NCBI GenBank assembly: GCA_027405735.1
Contig: JAPEHQ010000019.1
Span: 563,001-627,000, forward strand
DNA length: 64,000 nucleotides
Direction: 5' to 3'
From: Mucor racemosus
Lineage: Eukaryota; Mucoromycota; Mucoromycetes; Mucorales; Mucoraceae
The number at the start of each line of letters is the position of its first letter. Position 1 is the stretch's first letter. A program made the translations under genes and the position numbers. Below, one piece after another: positions 11,573 through 25,022 of the stretch. Below the pieces are notes generated by a model, which did no database searches, was not told where the DNA came from, and saw nothing but the letters and a program-made list of their open reading frames with translations.

Positions 11573-13479
11573 TTTATATCAGAAAAGAAGGAAAAAAGCA
11601 AGGAGAGAAAGCAAAAAAGAAAGAGAGAAAGATAAAGAGCAAAAGAGAAGGGGTATATGGGTAATATAGATGATTAGGGAGATTGGCAATAGAAGAGAGG
11701 AAAGAATACCAGTGACCGTTTGTTGGTCTCTTTCAAACCATTTCAATACAACATTTTAGTCATTCGGAGTTGACCCATTGTATTGTCGTACATGATATGA
11801 TATTATTTGCATGCATGGCAAATGTACAAATCAAGTAAATGAAAGGTGATTCAGGTAGTACAAGCTATTTCTCTTTCTTTTTTTTTTTTATATATATATC
11901 ATAATATACAGATTCATTAGATCAAAGTGTCAAATCCACAACGAAGCTAGGTGGAATTTAATTGCACTCCATTCATAACACATCATATTGTTTTTTTTCT
12001 CCTAATTAATATAAATCAATGACCATCATTTGTTTGTTTGCATTTACTTGCTTGTTTGCTGCCTCCAATAACTTTAAACAAATAAATTAATTTGGGGTTA
12101 GAGTATGTGACAAATCAAGAAATTACAACGAGACATTCTGATTGATCTACATGGTTTATTTCCCTTTTTATATCTTGTTGTTTCAAGTATGTACTCTTGA
12201 GCTGACCAAATATACCTGCAAATGCTAATTTGCTCGGGCCGTTTTATTATATATACTATGATAATGGTTCTTTTTTTTTTTGAGAAAAAAATTGAGGCTG
12301 AACGAAAAAGGTCCTGATTTGCATAAAGTAACAAAAATAGCTTGGCAAAAAGGCAAACATAAATCATTTTGCATACACATTTTAACAATAGATATATAGT
12401 ATAGAGAAGCATAATTACACATGTTGTGTTTCAATTATATTAATTGTTCAAAGTTCTACAACATTAGTCCAAATGGAAGTAATAGAGCGATCAACTAAGC
12501 TGAAATGTCACTTTACTGTCAAAAATATTAAATTAATCAAGTTTTTAATACAAATATCCCTCCCTGCACTCTCATATTGACAAAGAGCTTTAAAATTGTA
12601 GATAATAGCCTTTTCCATTATATTTCTGTGTAAATCAATAAAGCAAGTGGTGTCAAAATATAACAGGAGTTTACTCCGCGTTCAAATTTTGAAAAGCATG
12701 ACACTCCTAATAAATGTCTATTTTCGTCATTATTTGTACGCTTTTTTCCAAAAAAAAAAAATTACATAGGCAATAAAAAATATATAACTTAGTTTCATGT
12801 GTTTAAATGCTATTTTTTGTAAATGAGTTTAATTGTGAAAACTCTTTGAACTTGCGTTTTGGTGAAAAAATGACACCCAAGAACTTGAAATCCCGAAATT
12901 TATTTTGAGCTGTTTCCAACCGATTTAAGCTCACTTTTCATGGAATAGGCTCTTTAATCTAATGAAGATCTTCAAGATAGAGGATAACGACCTTTAGAAT
13001 ATGCTTAAAGTCAACGCAGCCGATTTTTCAATTCTAAACGATCTAAAATTAAGGTTATTGGGGTTGAAGCATGTGAGTTTTGATCCAATCACTGATGCTT
13101 ATTGAGCTTGAATGCCCACATTTGTACAATCACCTTTTTCACATTTACTAGATAGCAGAATGTCAAATTAACCAAATAAAATCACTAAAAGCATCAAAAC
13201 CTGACTAATAATGCATAAACACATTAATAAAGGTAAAATTTTAGCAAATTAGGCCCATATAGGTACTAAAAATGATAGATTTTATCAGTTTGCGACCATT
13301 TCTGGCGCTCAAAAACATACCAAACGAATGCTACCGTTCAATAAACTTGACCCGATGCATTCTTACAATTTTTTTCCAACGATAATTTCAACTCAATTTT
13401 TGCCTTACTACCCCTCGTCTGAAATCTCAAATTTTACAAATTTCAATTTTTCAACCGAAAAATGAGATTTTTTACTAAG
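11573..13479. other. Intergenic, no gene seen
   Basis: The first ~200 bp upstream of the TBC gene is purine-rich (GAAAGAAAGAGAGAAAG-type on the plus strand), a likely promoter/5' UTR. The remainder is A+T-rich with short chance open frames only. Confidence 0.4.
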
Positions 13480-14110
13480 GTGTTTACTGGGATTATAGTA
13501 CCCAAATTTAGTCGGCTTAATTCTGGCGGTGTTTATTTTTGGTCTGTAAGCCAAATATTTTGATGTTTTCTCAAAAAACTGAAATTACACTTTTTTGCAC
13601 ATAATCAATTATTTTGTGTTTACAATAAACAAAAATAAAACTACATCTTATAGAACATGTAAAATAACATATACTTAATTAGTAAATATTTAAAGCTTTA
13701 ATATCAGATACTTGCTATAAAAATCCTTTAAAGGTATAGAAAAAATTCAAAAATGTTAATCTGAACATCAAAAAACGATTTTGCATCATTTTCGAAATGT
13801 ACACTCCGCACATTTTTTTGAGGTTCAGATTAACATTTTTGAATTTTTTCTATACCTTTAAAGGATTTTTATAGCAAGTATCTGATATTAAAGCTTTGAA
13901 TATTTACTAATTAAATATATGCCATTTTACATGGTCTATTTGATAAAGTTTTTTTTAGGATTTTTAGGCATAAAATGCCCTGCTATCTTTGCAAACGTAC
14001 ATTTTCAGTTTTTCGTGGAAAAGTCAATAAAATTAGTTTGCAACCTTAAAATAAACACTGCCAACGTTAAGCCAACTAAATTTAGGTCCCATAACTCCAC
14101 CAAACATTTC
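13480..14110. repeat. Long fold-back inverted repeat
   Basis: Left arm ~13480-13770 and right arm ~13818-14110 are inverted copies around a short loop. The inner ~95 nt of each arm is almost perfectly complementary (shared inner word CAGATACTTGCTATAAAAAT). Outer parts are diverged but still alignable, for example ATAAACACTGCCAACGTTAA on the right against GGCGGTGTTTATT reversed on the left. No coding potential. It is a fold-back or MITE-like element 300 bp upstream of the malonyl-CoA decarboxylase gene. Confidence 0.7.
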
Positions 14111-14417
14111 AAGGACTGATATAGGCCAAGTTTTTACTACATTTCTGGAATTTACATTGCGTTTCATAGTCTTTTTTATTAGTTTCAAATGAATTCAATA
14201 AAGCTAATAGTTGCTGTAACAGCTATGATAAAGCAGCATTTATGCGAAGATGAACTTTTCAATACAACTGAATAACCAGTGTGTAACAACACTTGCACGT
14301 GAAATACGAATCCACAGCTTATAAACACATCCCACGCTTATAATCATTAACCTATAAATCTTTTTTCCGTTATTTCGGTCCCTTTTTTTCTTTATCAGTT
14401 TGTTGGGGAGAGAGAAA

Positions 14418-16360
14418 ATGCAAAAGATTATAAGAAGAGGGCTGGTTCTTCAAAGAAATACTCTTTTTATTGTTCAAAAAAGCCGAATCATTCGTCAACA
14501 ACATTTTAAAGCAGCAGCGACAACAGCAGCAGCAGCGACAGAAGTTGTATCAACACCAACAAAAGGTACTGATAATGATCTAATCCTTTATATCAGTTCC
14601 TTCTAACACAAAACTATGTAATAGTATTTGACACTAGCAGAGATAGACAGTTTAATATGAATAACAATCGATTGTTTGTACAGGAATTGCTTGAAAAGAT
14701 TACTGAAAATACCAATAACTTACCACCACCAATATTTACCGAAAAATGCTGTGATTTTTACAAGCAATTGGATAGAGTATGCTTGAAATTTATAATATAC
14801 AATGATTAATGCTAATTGTTTTGTATATAGAGCGGCAAGTTGGAATTCTTTGATATATTGTCAAAAGAATTTTGTATGTAATTTCAACAAAAGTTGAAAC
14901 ACTATTTTAAGCATATATTAACCTATTTAAAAGGTGTTGACCGGGAAAATGTAGTGAAAGAAGCAAAAGATTACATTCAAGCTGGAAATAACAACAATGC
15001 TTTTCAGGTAATATTGAAAGATCTTTCCATTGAAAAATCGCAAGAAACTAACATGCAAAAAAATGATTTTAGATCGAAAAAAATCTGCAATATTATCTCG
15101 AACCTAAATATAATATATTCTTGGATAGAATACATCAATTACCAAATGGACTCAAATTTCTAGCTGATATGAGAGCAGATTTACTTGTAAGAAAAAGAGA
15201 AACAAGAAGGAATTGATATTTGGATCACTAAAAACACATTTTCAGGATATTATGGGACCTAGAGAAAGTGCTACATATAACGAATACTTTAGTCTAGAAC
15301 AAGATATCCGACTAAAGCTTAAGAAATATGTCATTGGATTTTTAAAGTTGGAGCGTATTACATGGGAAAAAAGCTCAGCATCATTGCTTGAAAAGGTTAA
15401 AAAAAAAAAGAGGGAGAACCTAAAAAAGAGACTAATTCATTATTTGATAGATTTGCTCTTATGAAGCAGTTCATAAAGTTGAAGATTGGAAAGACATTAA
15501 AAGACGGTTGGGACCTGATCGTCGAGTTTATGCATTTTTTGAGAACAATATACCCAACGAACCACTTGTATTTGTACATGTTGCTCTTTTACCAACCATG
15601 GCAAACTCTGTGCAAGCCATTTTAAATGCACCCAGTCCCACAAAGCAAGATCTAAGTCTATCTAATTTCAAATATGCTATTTGCTATTCCATTACAACAC
15701 AACAAGGGCTTGGTGGCATTAATTTAGGCAATTATTTAATCAAACAAGCAGTAGATGATTTGCAAAAGCAATTTCCTTTATTGGAAGTATTTGCTACACT
15801 CAGTCCAATGCCAGGTTATAGACAATGGTTAAATAATCATGTTGATGATGACCCTACTATACAAGCAGAGTTTGATCATGTAAAAGATTGGAAGAATGTA
15901 GGGTATATTTATTCTGGTCATTTAAATTAAGTTTCAAAAATATTTAATGCGTTTTTTATAGAAATTAAGTAGATTCAACAGTAAAGATCAAGAAGAATTA
16001 AGAGATCCTTTAATGCGCTTATGCTCAAGATACATTTTATCTGAAAAGCGTATAGGTAACAATGCTCTCGATCCTGTTGGTAAGTTATTGTATATTTTAA
16101 TAGAAAAGATTGAATTTAATGAATTTCTTTTAGCCAATTTTCACTTGAGGAATGGTGCGTGTGCCCATCAAATTCATTGGCAAGCTGACACGTCCGAGAA
16201 AGGCATTCGAGATTCCTTTGGTATTATGATCAATTATAATTATATAACTGATAGACTAGAGAGTAATCATCGATTATATCAAAAGAATGGCACAATATCC
16301 ATTAGTGAACCTAATAACAAGGACGAAAGCTGGCTATCCAAATGGATCATTCGAAAGTAA
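14418..16360 (+). CDS. Malonyl-CoA decarboxylase
   Basis: Converts malonyl-CoA to acetyl-CoA and CO2. Nine exons: 14418-14565, 14625-14776, 14831-14873, 14934-15007, 15073-15186, 15246-15395, 15451-15897, 15962-16079 and 16134-16360, giving 490 residues, the family's usual length. Family blocks in order: helical N-domain (LEFFDILSKEFCVDRENV, LPNGLKFLADMRADLL), FLKLERITWEKSS, EAVHKVEDWKDIKRRLGPDR, EPLVFVHVALLP, FATLSPMPGYRQWL, NFHLRNGACAHQIHW and ADTSEKGIRDSFGIMINY. The catalytic-region His of the NFHLRNGA block is present. The N-terminus is Arg-rich without acids (MQKIIRRGLVLQR), resembling a mitochondrial presequence. The C-terminus, IIRK, is not a peroxisomal PTS1. The in-frame TAA at 14879 lies inside intron 3, so the gene is intact. 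Confidence 0.95.
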
Positions 16361-16449
16361 TAATAGATGTTTTTTTTTTATATATATGTTTTTAAAAATG
16401 CAAAATTATTATTTATATATATTTGTGGTATAAGTAAATATTTCACTTC

Positions 16450-17291
16450 TTAAAACCAATAATAACGAATAAGAAGTACAAACAAAATAACAAGAGCAAT
16501 GGCAACAGGAGGACCATATTTACGGTACAATGCTTGCAAGTTTAGATGACGAGCTTTATCTTTAAACATCTTTGCGCTATCCTTTAATTCACCTGAAATA
16601 GTACTCATACGATCCAAACTATCTCCACGCCATAACAAATCTTCCATATTCTTGGTCATGATACGAGTAACATCTTGCAAATCCTCATTCAATTTAGTCA
16701 AATTACTTTGGGTTCGGGTATCTTGATAAATTTTCTTTGTCTTTTGCATAAAAGTATCTAGATATTGTAAGAATTTAGCATGCATTTTCTCATTTTCCAT
16801 TCAATTTCTCTTTACCAAATTTAACGAACGCATAAGGTCTCAATCCAGGTTTATCGACTTCATTACCATAACTCATGTTGAATTCTTTAGCCAACTCTTC
16901 CAAATAACTGAAAGCGAGTTTACGAGGATAGGATTGATCGCAAATACAGAGATAACAAACGCTGCCTTCAATAATATAACTAAAAAAAAAAAAAGAATTG
17001 ACAAATCTTTAGATTACTATAAAAAAATTGCAAAATCCCCAAATCCAAACTTACTGGAATACATATTTTCCAGATTCAATAGAACAACGAGGCTCAGAAT
17101 TAATATTTAATCGTTTGAAAATGGTCTTTGCTTGTCCTTTATATTCAGCCAACTCTGTTTCAACCTACGACATCACTTATTAACATTTTGAATTTCGTGT
17201 GTTTTGTGATAGTTTTTACCTGTTCATCATCCATACTAGCAGCCAAAGGAAGGCCGTCTGAAATTCTTGCAATAATAGTAGTCTTGACCAT
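16450..17291 (-). CDS. SEC22: R-SNARE Sec22 (ER-Golgi vesicle fusion)
   Basis: v-SNARE of ER-Golgi transport. Four exons: 17291-17220, 17164-17055, 16979-16816 and 16757-16450, giving 217 residues, as in the family. The longin domain starts MVKTTIIARISDGLPLAASM and includes YLEELAKEF and RPYAFVKF. The SNARE motif follows: FMQKTKKIYQDTRT, LTKLNEDLQDVTRIMTKNME, with the zero-layer Arg in DLLWRGDSLDRM. A single C-terminal membrane anchor (VAIALVILFVLLIRYYWF) ends the protein. Intron 3 lies exactly at KF|DTF; reading through it creates a false internal start at 16800. Its 3' end faces the decarboxylase gene, only 89 bp apart. Confidence 0.96.
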
Positions 17292-17585
17292 CTTTTATTA
17301 TAATATCTTTTCAAATTGAGAAAGTGAGAAAGAAAGAGAGAAAAGAAAGAACAAGAAAGAATATCGTGAAACTGAACGAAATGGGAATCTTTGTGACGTG
17401 GCGCGATACCATCCACACTGTCCTGCTGCTCTGACAATTACCCCCAAATATTGCCACATGCCAATCTGTTCAGTAACGAGACTTTTGCACAATAATAATG
17501 CTCTCATCAAAAGCACTTTCTTCTTTTTACGCAAGAAAGCCATCATTGCATAGCAACCAAAATTCAGGTACCGTTTCCATGGTAA

Positions 17586-17623
<38 letters not shown>

Positions 17624-17872
17624 ATTGTCTTGATAATTGCATTTGGCATTTGAATACCAATAAATGCAAACAAAAGTATTGGCTTGGGAATACAATATAT
17701 GAAAATGAACAACGACAGCGCTTTTTTTTTCCAAAATCATACTTTAAATGTGTTTATATATTCTATCTAAGAAGGGCAGATTTATTTTTATGCTAATTTT
17801 GGTGATATATTACGTTTTTCATCCAACAATCAAGTCTCTAATCAACGATCTCTTTGTACTTGGCCTTTCTAA
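17292..17872 (-). promoter_or_regulatory. Intergenic region between SEC22 and HYPK with a 35-nt T run
   Basis: Holds the SEC22 promoter and the 3' end of HYPK. A homopolymer of 35 T lies at 17588-17622 on the plus strand. A GAAAGAGAGAAAAGAAAG-rich stretch sits just upstream of the SEC22 start. Confidence 0.5.
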
Positions 17873-18397
17873 TTATTGACTAGTCAAGTAAGTAAGAGCA
17901 GCAACAACATCATTCTTATTGCTTCTCAAAGTTGACTCGGCCTCTGCTTTAGTGATTTGCATTTCTTTCATCTATGTAAAAATTTGTTAGTCAGATTAGT
18001 TTTCTCCTTTCTTGATTTCTCTGCTGTATGTCTTACCAAAAGATCAACATCTGCTTTATTGACAGGTTCTGAAGAAGCTTTTACTCTATATCGAGAAAAA
18101 AAAAAAGAGCATTAATAACGTGTTTTGTTGGTGAAAAATTTAAAAATTTGAAAAACTCACTGGGTAGCCTTTTTGTGTTCGTTGGCTAATTCTTGTAATT
18201 CCACTAGAGACTTTATAATGTATTTAGTTTTCATACTATTCACATTGTAGTATATTTTGTACCTTGGCAAGTTTATCGGCGGTTTGTTGACGAAGAGATA
18301 ATTCGTCATTAACAGCGTTTACCTTTTTAGCATCAGCATGAGAATGAGATCCATGGTCGTGGTTACAGTTGGAATGGTCGTGATGGTCGTGTGCCAT
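17873..18397 (-). CDS. HYPK-like protein (NAC-alpha-type UBA; NatA regulator)
   Basis: Homologue of huntingtin-interacting protein K, which binds and regulates the ribosome-associated N-terminal acetyltransferase NatA. Four exons: 18397-18263, 18210-18161, 18085-18037 and 17971-17873, giving 110 residues. The N-terminus is His/Asp-rich (MAHDHHDHSNCNHDHGSHSH), unlike animal HYPK. A central helix follows (LRQQTADKLAK ... VELQELANEHKKA). The C-terminal UBA reads MKEMQITKAEAESTLRSNKN then DVVAALTYLT, matching the HYPK/NAC-alpha pattern. Exon phases all agree. The His-rich head might bind metal, but that is only inference. The main alternative is another short NAC-UBA protein. Confidence 0.85.
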
Positions 18398-19145
18398 GTT
18401 GTATATATTGTTGCTTTGATGAAAGAAGTAGGTTAATTAGAGTGTTTTATTTCGTGGACTTCTTTACTGTTGCTCTTTTAAAGTCACATTATATAGTATA
18501 GTATGGTGGGCTTTGAAAGGAGTAGTGTTCGTCAAAATCATAATGTGTGCGCAATATAAACACTCTATTATATCATCTCGATGCAAATATCGTTTGTAAA
18601 CAAAAATATACATGTACTTTTGACATTTTTACTAGTAGGTTACAATATGATTTACTTCCATTTGCGATTTATTCTTCAATGTAAAAATCCTCTAAACCTA
18701 TGTGAAAACTACTGCAATTCAATTCTTCTCTAAATGAATATACCAGCCTGCTATATATAATCTAAAGAGGATATAGGTCAGCCTAATTAAGTTGTAGATA
18801 GTATATGCAGAATGGCCCAAAGAAATGAAAAAGTCCTTGAATTTTGAAATAAATAAAGAATCAAGAAAATTGGGAAAACATCTGTTTGAATGTAAACAAA
18901 AATCGGTCAAATGGTATTAAATAAAAAAAACTTTGGCCACCTTCTGACCCCAATTTCATAAACAAAAATATACTGTATTTTAGAATTTTGACCGAGTAAT
19001 ATCATTTTGAAAACCCTATCTACGACAGTTTTTTCAACCAGCATGAAAACATAAGTGAGCCGATATGAAAATCAAGTGTCAATCAACCAACATTAATCCA
19101 AATGAGGATATGCTGGCTTTGGCTAATTTTTTTTTTTAGTTCTAT
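18398..19145. other. Intergenic, HYPK upstream region
   Basis: The HYPK promoter should lie in the first few hundred bases. No other gene or repeat was recognised before the LTR at 19146. Confidence 0.3.
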
Positions 19146-19697
19146 TGTTTAGGATATAGACTGGACTGAGTATATTCATTACTAATAGAAGTACTCAAAG
19201 GATTGTTTAGACATGATTCTTGGAGTGATGAGTATAAGGTTATAATGATGTATTACACTTTTATTTCGTTTAGTTATGTTACGTTTAGTCTATGATGAAA
19301 TGGTGTCGCCTGAAATCCTGAAGTTGAGCCAACCATGAATTCGTTCCTGGAAATGAAATTCAGCTATTCCATTTGTGCTTTTGTGTAAACATTTAACGTC
19401 TAAGGTTAATCAAGCATGAATATTTAATATACTTCACTCGGTCTTATTCTACTAAAATTGCTCTGCTCAATTTATTATATCACCATGTTGCAATCAACTA
19501 GCTCCTAGCTCCTCGAGATGATGAAATAGTTTATATGCACTGTATTGTAGACTCTATATCCGCGCTCTCAAAACATATAAATACTCTGAATCCTGGGGTC
19601 CTTAGACATGGATTATTAGCTTTTTACCTACAATATACTCAATAAATATATTTAGTCTAACTTTATTTTCTAGCTATTGCATTGCGTATATTAAACA
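19146..19697 (+). mobile_element. Solo LTR, 552 bp (TGTTTAGGA family), imperfect TSD
   Basis: Starts TGTTTAGGATATAGACTGG and ends GTATATTAAACA, and is closely related to 5164-5697. A TATA box (catataaatactc) and a caataaatata signal are conserved. The flanks are tctat and gctat, matching in the last four bases, the same pattern as the other family member. Confidence 0.75.
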
Positions 19698-19800
19698 GCT
19701 ATTTCTAATTTAAAATAGTCTGCTATAACCTATAAACCACAAACCCATCTCGAGAAAAAGGGGCATTCTATTCCTATAATTTAACCAGCAAATCAATAGA

Positions 19801-20608
19801 TGCTTAGATTTTTGATTATATGAATAAATATAGCTAAAGTATATGCTTGAAAATTTCAGCCTATTTGGATCAATATTCATTGATTACGAGTGCAGTGGAA
19901 TTACATACTAAAAATGCTTGATAATAATAAAACAACCTAAATTCCAAGTGTCGCTCATAAAATATGATGCCACTTGAAATGTGAACAACAATAATAAACA
20001 AATGCTTCAATTGAACACAATAACAAACGCATGCTAAGAATATGAAATACCTTTTTGAACCATACATGTCGTGTAGATGATAGCAACTTTGATCACGGCG
20101 CAATCAATTACACAAATGACATATATATCAAAACAGGATTCTATCCAAATCAATAATAATAATAAACAAAGATATCAATTTAGTCAACTGCTCATCTATA
20201 TTGAAGTTTCACTATCAATATAAATAAGGTTCAAGCATATATGAAATTATCCCTTAATTCAAGGTTGCATAAAATAGATATAACAATAATAAACAAAACT
20301 ACCATTTCCCAAAAGGTCAATATTGTCACACTTGGCATACAATCCTTTATGGTCAATGCTCTACATGATTTACCCCTTAAAATATTAAATCAATAACAAT
20401 GATATACTCAAAACTGGAAGATTACTAAATATACATCCATTCACGTCTGATGGTACCCAAGTTCTCCAAATCACTATAAATACCCTCATACTTTTTCAAT
20501 TATTTTAAATCTTCAGAAATCTTTTGTAATAAAAACTTTAGCTGATTATAATTGTATTTCTACTGCTTTTTTTTTCTATTTTAGTAAATAACTTCGTCAT
20601 TTACTGCA
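19801..20608 (+). repeat. LTR-like repeat, ~808 bp
   Basis: Its right ~600 bp match 1-601. It ends TTTACTGCA and contains a TATA-like actataaataccc (~20475) and an aataaaa signal (~20528). The left boundary is proposed at TGCTTAGATT because the preceding ataga matches the following atagt in four of five bases; this boundary is uncertain. Confidence 0.5.
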
Positions 20609-23335
20609 ATAGTAATAAAATCTGACCATGAGCATAATGAGCTGACCGTATGGGCACAAATTGGTTTGTACATGAGCATCGTGCCGTTCTCAAAATTTCA
20701 TTGCATTTTTTTTTTTTTACTGGAATGGGTTTTTTAATTACATTTGTTTTTATTAATATAAATTATAGACAATACAGTTCAATACGTTGTTGATGTAGAG
20801 CAATACATACAAGAACCAATATATTATTTACGGTTATTATCATTTGTAAATATTTGTATAGCTATAATGTTTACAGCAGCAAAGGTTTTTTACTCGAGCA
20901 TGAATTTAAATGACACTTACTGCTTAAATCTATATGCAAGCCAAATCTAGGATCATATATGTTACTTTATCACTCATAAAATTTAAACAAATTAACCTTC
21001 TTTAAAGTTACTATTTTAGTTTATGATTGTCAGCTGTAAAAAGATTTGTTTTCAAGTATAGCTACGATCAAAACTATGGTTATTAGACAAGACATTAGAT
21101 TACTCTTTTTTTTTTTGTTTCTATGTCATTTGAAATTTTATCACTTTTCTGGAACATTTCTTGAGATTGTAGTCAGTTCTAGCTTTTCCTTGAGTAAATA
21201 TAAATATCATTGCCTTCATTCGATTTGATCTGGTAATCAAGAAATACGTCCAACAGTACAATAGTAAATAATAATATTTGATCTTAGAATGCAGTTAAAT
21301 AAAAATATCAGTCTCTAATATAACGACTCCTGCCTATATTAAAAACATAATAAGTCCCTTATGTTAGCATGCGTATTCAGATAAAAGAAAAAAAGAATAC
21401 CAGCTTAATAGTCTGATATGCCTTATCAAACGGTAAATAATATCCTTGGAATATGAAAACAAAAAAAGAGAAACAACACACGTAGAAAAGGATTTTCAAG
21501 GCTTTACATTATTCAGCGCAATTAAAACCCTGCTAAATTGCACATTTAGCCAATGTAAAAGCAGCATTACAGCGCATCAACCCATAAACTAAACAAAATA
21601 GGCAGTATCTGTTATCATAGAAACATGCATTTTTCTACCAGAAAAACCGGCTGTCATATCATAGATTCTTCATGAAAAAATTGCAAAAGCGAGCCCGTAG
21701 AGCGACACCGTAATTGAGTATAGCAAGATTGAACGGCTAAGTCTCTTATACTATGGTATACCTAAGTTTTAAATAAAGAGTATTTTTTTTGTTCGACTTT
21801 TCTTGTATTTAACCACGTACAATCTGAAAATTCAGTTTTTGTAGCGGACATTTTCAGGACTCATTTTATCCTTACCAACACTCATGATTTTGATCAAAAA
21901 ACAGAAAAATCAAATTTTGATACCAAAATCAACGTTTAAATATACTACATTGTCAGAGAGAATTGTAGCCATAACTAATACACATTTTATAAAAGCTTAA
22001 TATTAAATGTTAAGTAATGAAACTTAGCATTTTTGGCCCAAAAACGGTTTTTTGGTTAAAGGATTTTCATGTAATATTTTGCAATAAAAATGTTTGTTGT
22101 TTTTTATTGAGCAAATAGAGCACTAAATTCTGCATATGTGTATATTTTTTGTTTCTATAATTAGTAGTATAATTAACTCTAGATTTGAAAAATCAGAAAA
22201 GAAAAATTAAAAAATGTCAAAATTGATGATCTGGACAAAAATAATTTTCTAAATTAATATTCCTCTTATAAGCCTTGTAAGTCTTAAAAATAGGAGATTT
22301 TATAATACTTGAGAACTTTTTCAAGAATTTACGATGCTGTTTGTACTTGATTCAAGCTTATTATTGTAAATCTTTATGCATTTTAATATTGTACGGTAGT
22401 TTATTTGATGATAATATAGTCTTAATTTATAATTATTGCGCTAGAGATGATTGACATAGAGTTTTAGTCTTACCCCTCCAACATCATAAACATAAACATA
22501 AACATAAAAATAAACATAAACATAAACATAAACATGGCAATCACTGGAACCTATTGCCACCTTTTACCCTCTTTGTCCCAAGCCAATTTATTCAACAATG
22601 CTTTACCAGAACTAACTTAAGTACTTACAAATGGTTCCTAGGTATTTGCATTCAAATCAGATAAATCAAACTTACTGATTCCATCTACAGTAGTAGTATC
22701 AAACGTATCATCAGCCCATCTTATAATAATGTCAATCTAAAATTAGAAACACCCCATTATTGTCATTGTACATTGTTATAAGCTATGAAAAGCTTGATTT
22801 TTAATAATACAACAATTAAATAAAAAACAAGATGATACTAATAGCATATAATGAGTATTTAACATCTAAGTAAGTTTGATGAAGTATGCTGCTTTTAAAC
22901 CCTTTTAAAAATCCTCAGGCAAACACAACATCTCGGTCCTGTAATTTCTATCCATCATCAAAATGTTGCGATTTCCACCACTACACAATAAATGCACTTT
23001 TTATCTATCTTGACCTCAATGTACATTATTGGATATCAGTTTTTTACCAGCTGTATTTTCTCTAATTCATTAATATTCAGTCATATTGAACGATAATTTG
23101 TAGCTCTGCCAAAAAAAAAAGAATGAATACTTCAAGATTTCTCTGCATATCAAATTATGCGAATTTGTAGCAATGATTGCACTTAACTATGCTTTTTGAA
23201 CTTATTGATGTTAATTAGAATAATTAGTATTTTCATTCACAAGTAGGCTGTGTTGCTTTATAATACGATATATTTACATTTACCCATTCAATAAATTACA
23301 TTGCATTTATTATCCGTTATATCAATCAACCAACT
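20609..23335 (+). repeat. Dispersed repeat R1, copy B (uninterrupted)
   Basis: The only copy without a nested insertion, so it serves as the reference for sites in copies A, C and D. The beginning (about 20620-20690) matches the inner end of the CACTA-like terminal segment seen at 41110-41190. The minus strand of ~22535-22740 carries decayed WD40 exon text (ADDTFDTT, LSDLNANT, LNKLAWDKEGK) between splice-like sites, with stops in frame. No long open frame. Confidence 0.7.
22484..22534 (+). repeat. Microsatellite (ataaac)n inside R1-B
   Basis: About eight hexamer units with one interruption. Copies A and C have only one or two units at this point, so the array expanded in copy B. A short relative exists at the edge of copy D (52636-52655, tgttta units). 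Confidence 0.85.
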
Positions 23336-23712
23336 TCATCTAGATTCGATACGTTTGACAATTAAATGCCTAAATTACACTTAAGAAGCCAACAAGTATC
23401 GCCACAAAAAAATCTCGTACAGGTCGACGAAGCATTAAAATTTTGATCATTTTTTTGTGTTCATAGATCTCTGCATGAACCATAATATCTCTATCTGTTC
23501 AATTTAACTGAAATACATTGAACGCCAACGTCGTACTTGATAAAACGTCTTACTTTATTGCGAGTCAACACAACTAATTTGATGCTAGGTTAGTATCAGC
23601 AGTTAGATCAGATAAATTTGAGATTAGATAACCCCTTTTAATAACTTTGCACACCATGAGCTAATAATGGACCGTTATTATAGATACGCTAATTAAGGAT
23701 GAAGAGTTAACT

Positions 23713-24178
23713 CTAATGGACGAACGACTCGATTATCAGTATAAACAAAATATTAAAATCAAGTATAGCAATTGAATGAACAAGAGACGATAAACCATGT
23801 AAAAAATTAGCAAAATAATTGAATTGTTTCAAGCGTTTTTGAATTGAATACGCCTTTACTTTTGACCTATAAAAATTGATTTATTAGTAAAATCAATTAT
23901 TAACAAGCTAATAAGTAATAATTATGGTGTACCTTTGATAGTTGGTAGTGGTATACAAAACAACATCTTGTTTTCCTCTTCTTAGCTGTTGGCCATTAAA
24001 TAGAAACAAATACTTTTTAGAAACTAAATAGACTAACATGAGTTTATATATTCATTCAAATCAAGTCAATACTATAATACATACTTTTATAATCACCAGT
24101 TTTTCTCCATGTAGATATCGACTTTAGATCAAAAAAGCATTGATTATAACGTAGATAATGGAACAAAATGATTAAGTC
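23713..24178 (-). pseudogene. Unidentified spliced gene remnant
   Basis: Three consecutive minus-strand exons keep phase across GT-AG introns of ordinary size: 24178-24085, 24023-23933 and 23866-23713. They read CFFDLKSISTWRKTGDYK, then KKYLFLFNGQQLRRGKQDVV and LYTTTNYQR, then SKVKAYSIQKRLKQFNYFAN, ending with a hydrophobic stretch and TAG. Correct joining at two introns is unlikely by chance. A further coding-like stretch (about 24302-24190) lies upstream but does not join cleanly, and no start is found. I do not recognise the family. It may be a 5'-truncated gene or part of a repeated fungal gene family. Confidence 0.5.
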
Positions 24179-24649
24179 CTGAATGCTTTTTTTGTTCGAG
24201 AGAGGTATTATAACGCGCTCTAACATTAAAAGTTAATAATTCATTTCCAAATAAACGATAGGAAAAAAATGTACTTGCACCTGCTTCTTGTTGATTTCAG
24301 TCTATAAAAAATTATTGGTCTTTTTGTTGTAGTTTTAAATGTAAATAAAAGAGCCGAGGAAAAAGTAGGGAAGAAAAAATATTTTGTGTGTTACAAACAG
24401 AAATTTATAAAAAAGGCATGAATACTTTTAGTGTTGCCAAACAAGTTGTTATTGTTGTTCCCATTTGTCCCCGAAAGAAGAACATGGACAGAACTCTTTC
24501 AAACCCCAAACTTCATATTGATATATCTCGTCAATAAGGCAATTCTGTTGAATCAGAGTAACTCACATCTGTTTTAAACCATTCAAATCATCTTCGTTAT
24601 TAATTATATTATGATTGATATACTTTAATAAATTGGCTAAAAAACCTTG

Positions 24650-24756
24650 ATCTCATTGCTCTGCTCATCTGGGCTGCCTGATCTGCACAAAATTTTTTAT
24701 TCTGCCCATCTGTGCAGATCATTATACCCATGGGAAGCATAGTTCGGCCGTAGTGG
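24650..24756 (-). repeat. CACTA-like terminal fragment
   Basis: Read on the minus strand it starts CACTACGGCCGAACTATGCT, very like the terminus at 40848 (CACTACGGCCGACCTATGCT) and the inverted one ending at 55960. It has similar subterminal GTGCAG/CTGCAC words. It could be the far end of the element represented by R1-B, about 1.4 kb from the repeat's last alignable base. Confidence 0.5.
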
Positions 24757-25022
24757 CGAGATAATCAAAATAATAATTCACATTACAGCATAGGGTCTAT
24801 GGTAGCTGAGGTACAAAATTGATTAGTCGAAATGAACGAAAAATGATTCAAAAAACAAAATCGTTTAAATGTTCACGAACTGCAAAGTAAGTCGGCCTAG
24901 CATAATAAATGGTTCTTGTAGAGTTTTAAATTCTGCATTCATCGGAATAAAATTTTAAAAAAAGTTTCACATAGAAGTTTGCGCAAAATGCAATTGAAAT
25001 TTTGGAGGTTTTTTGAAGATAC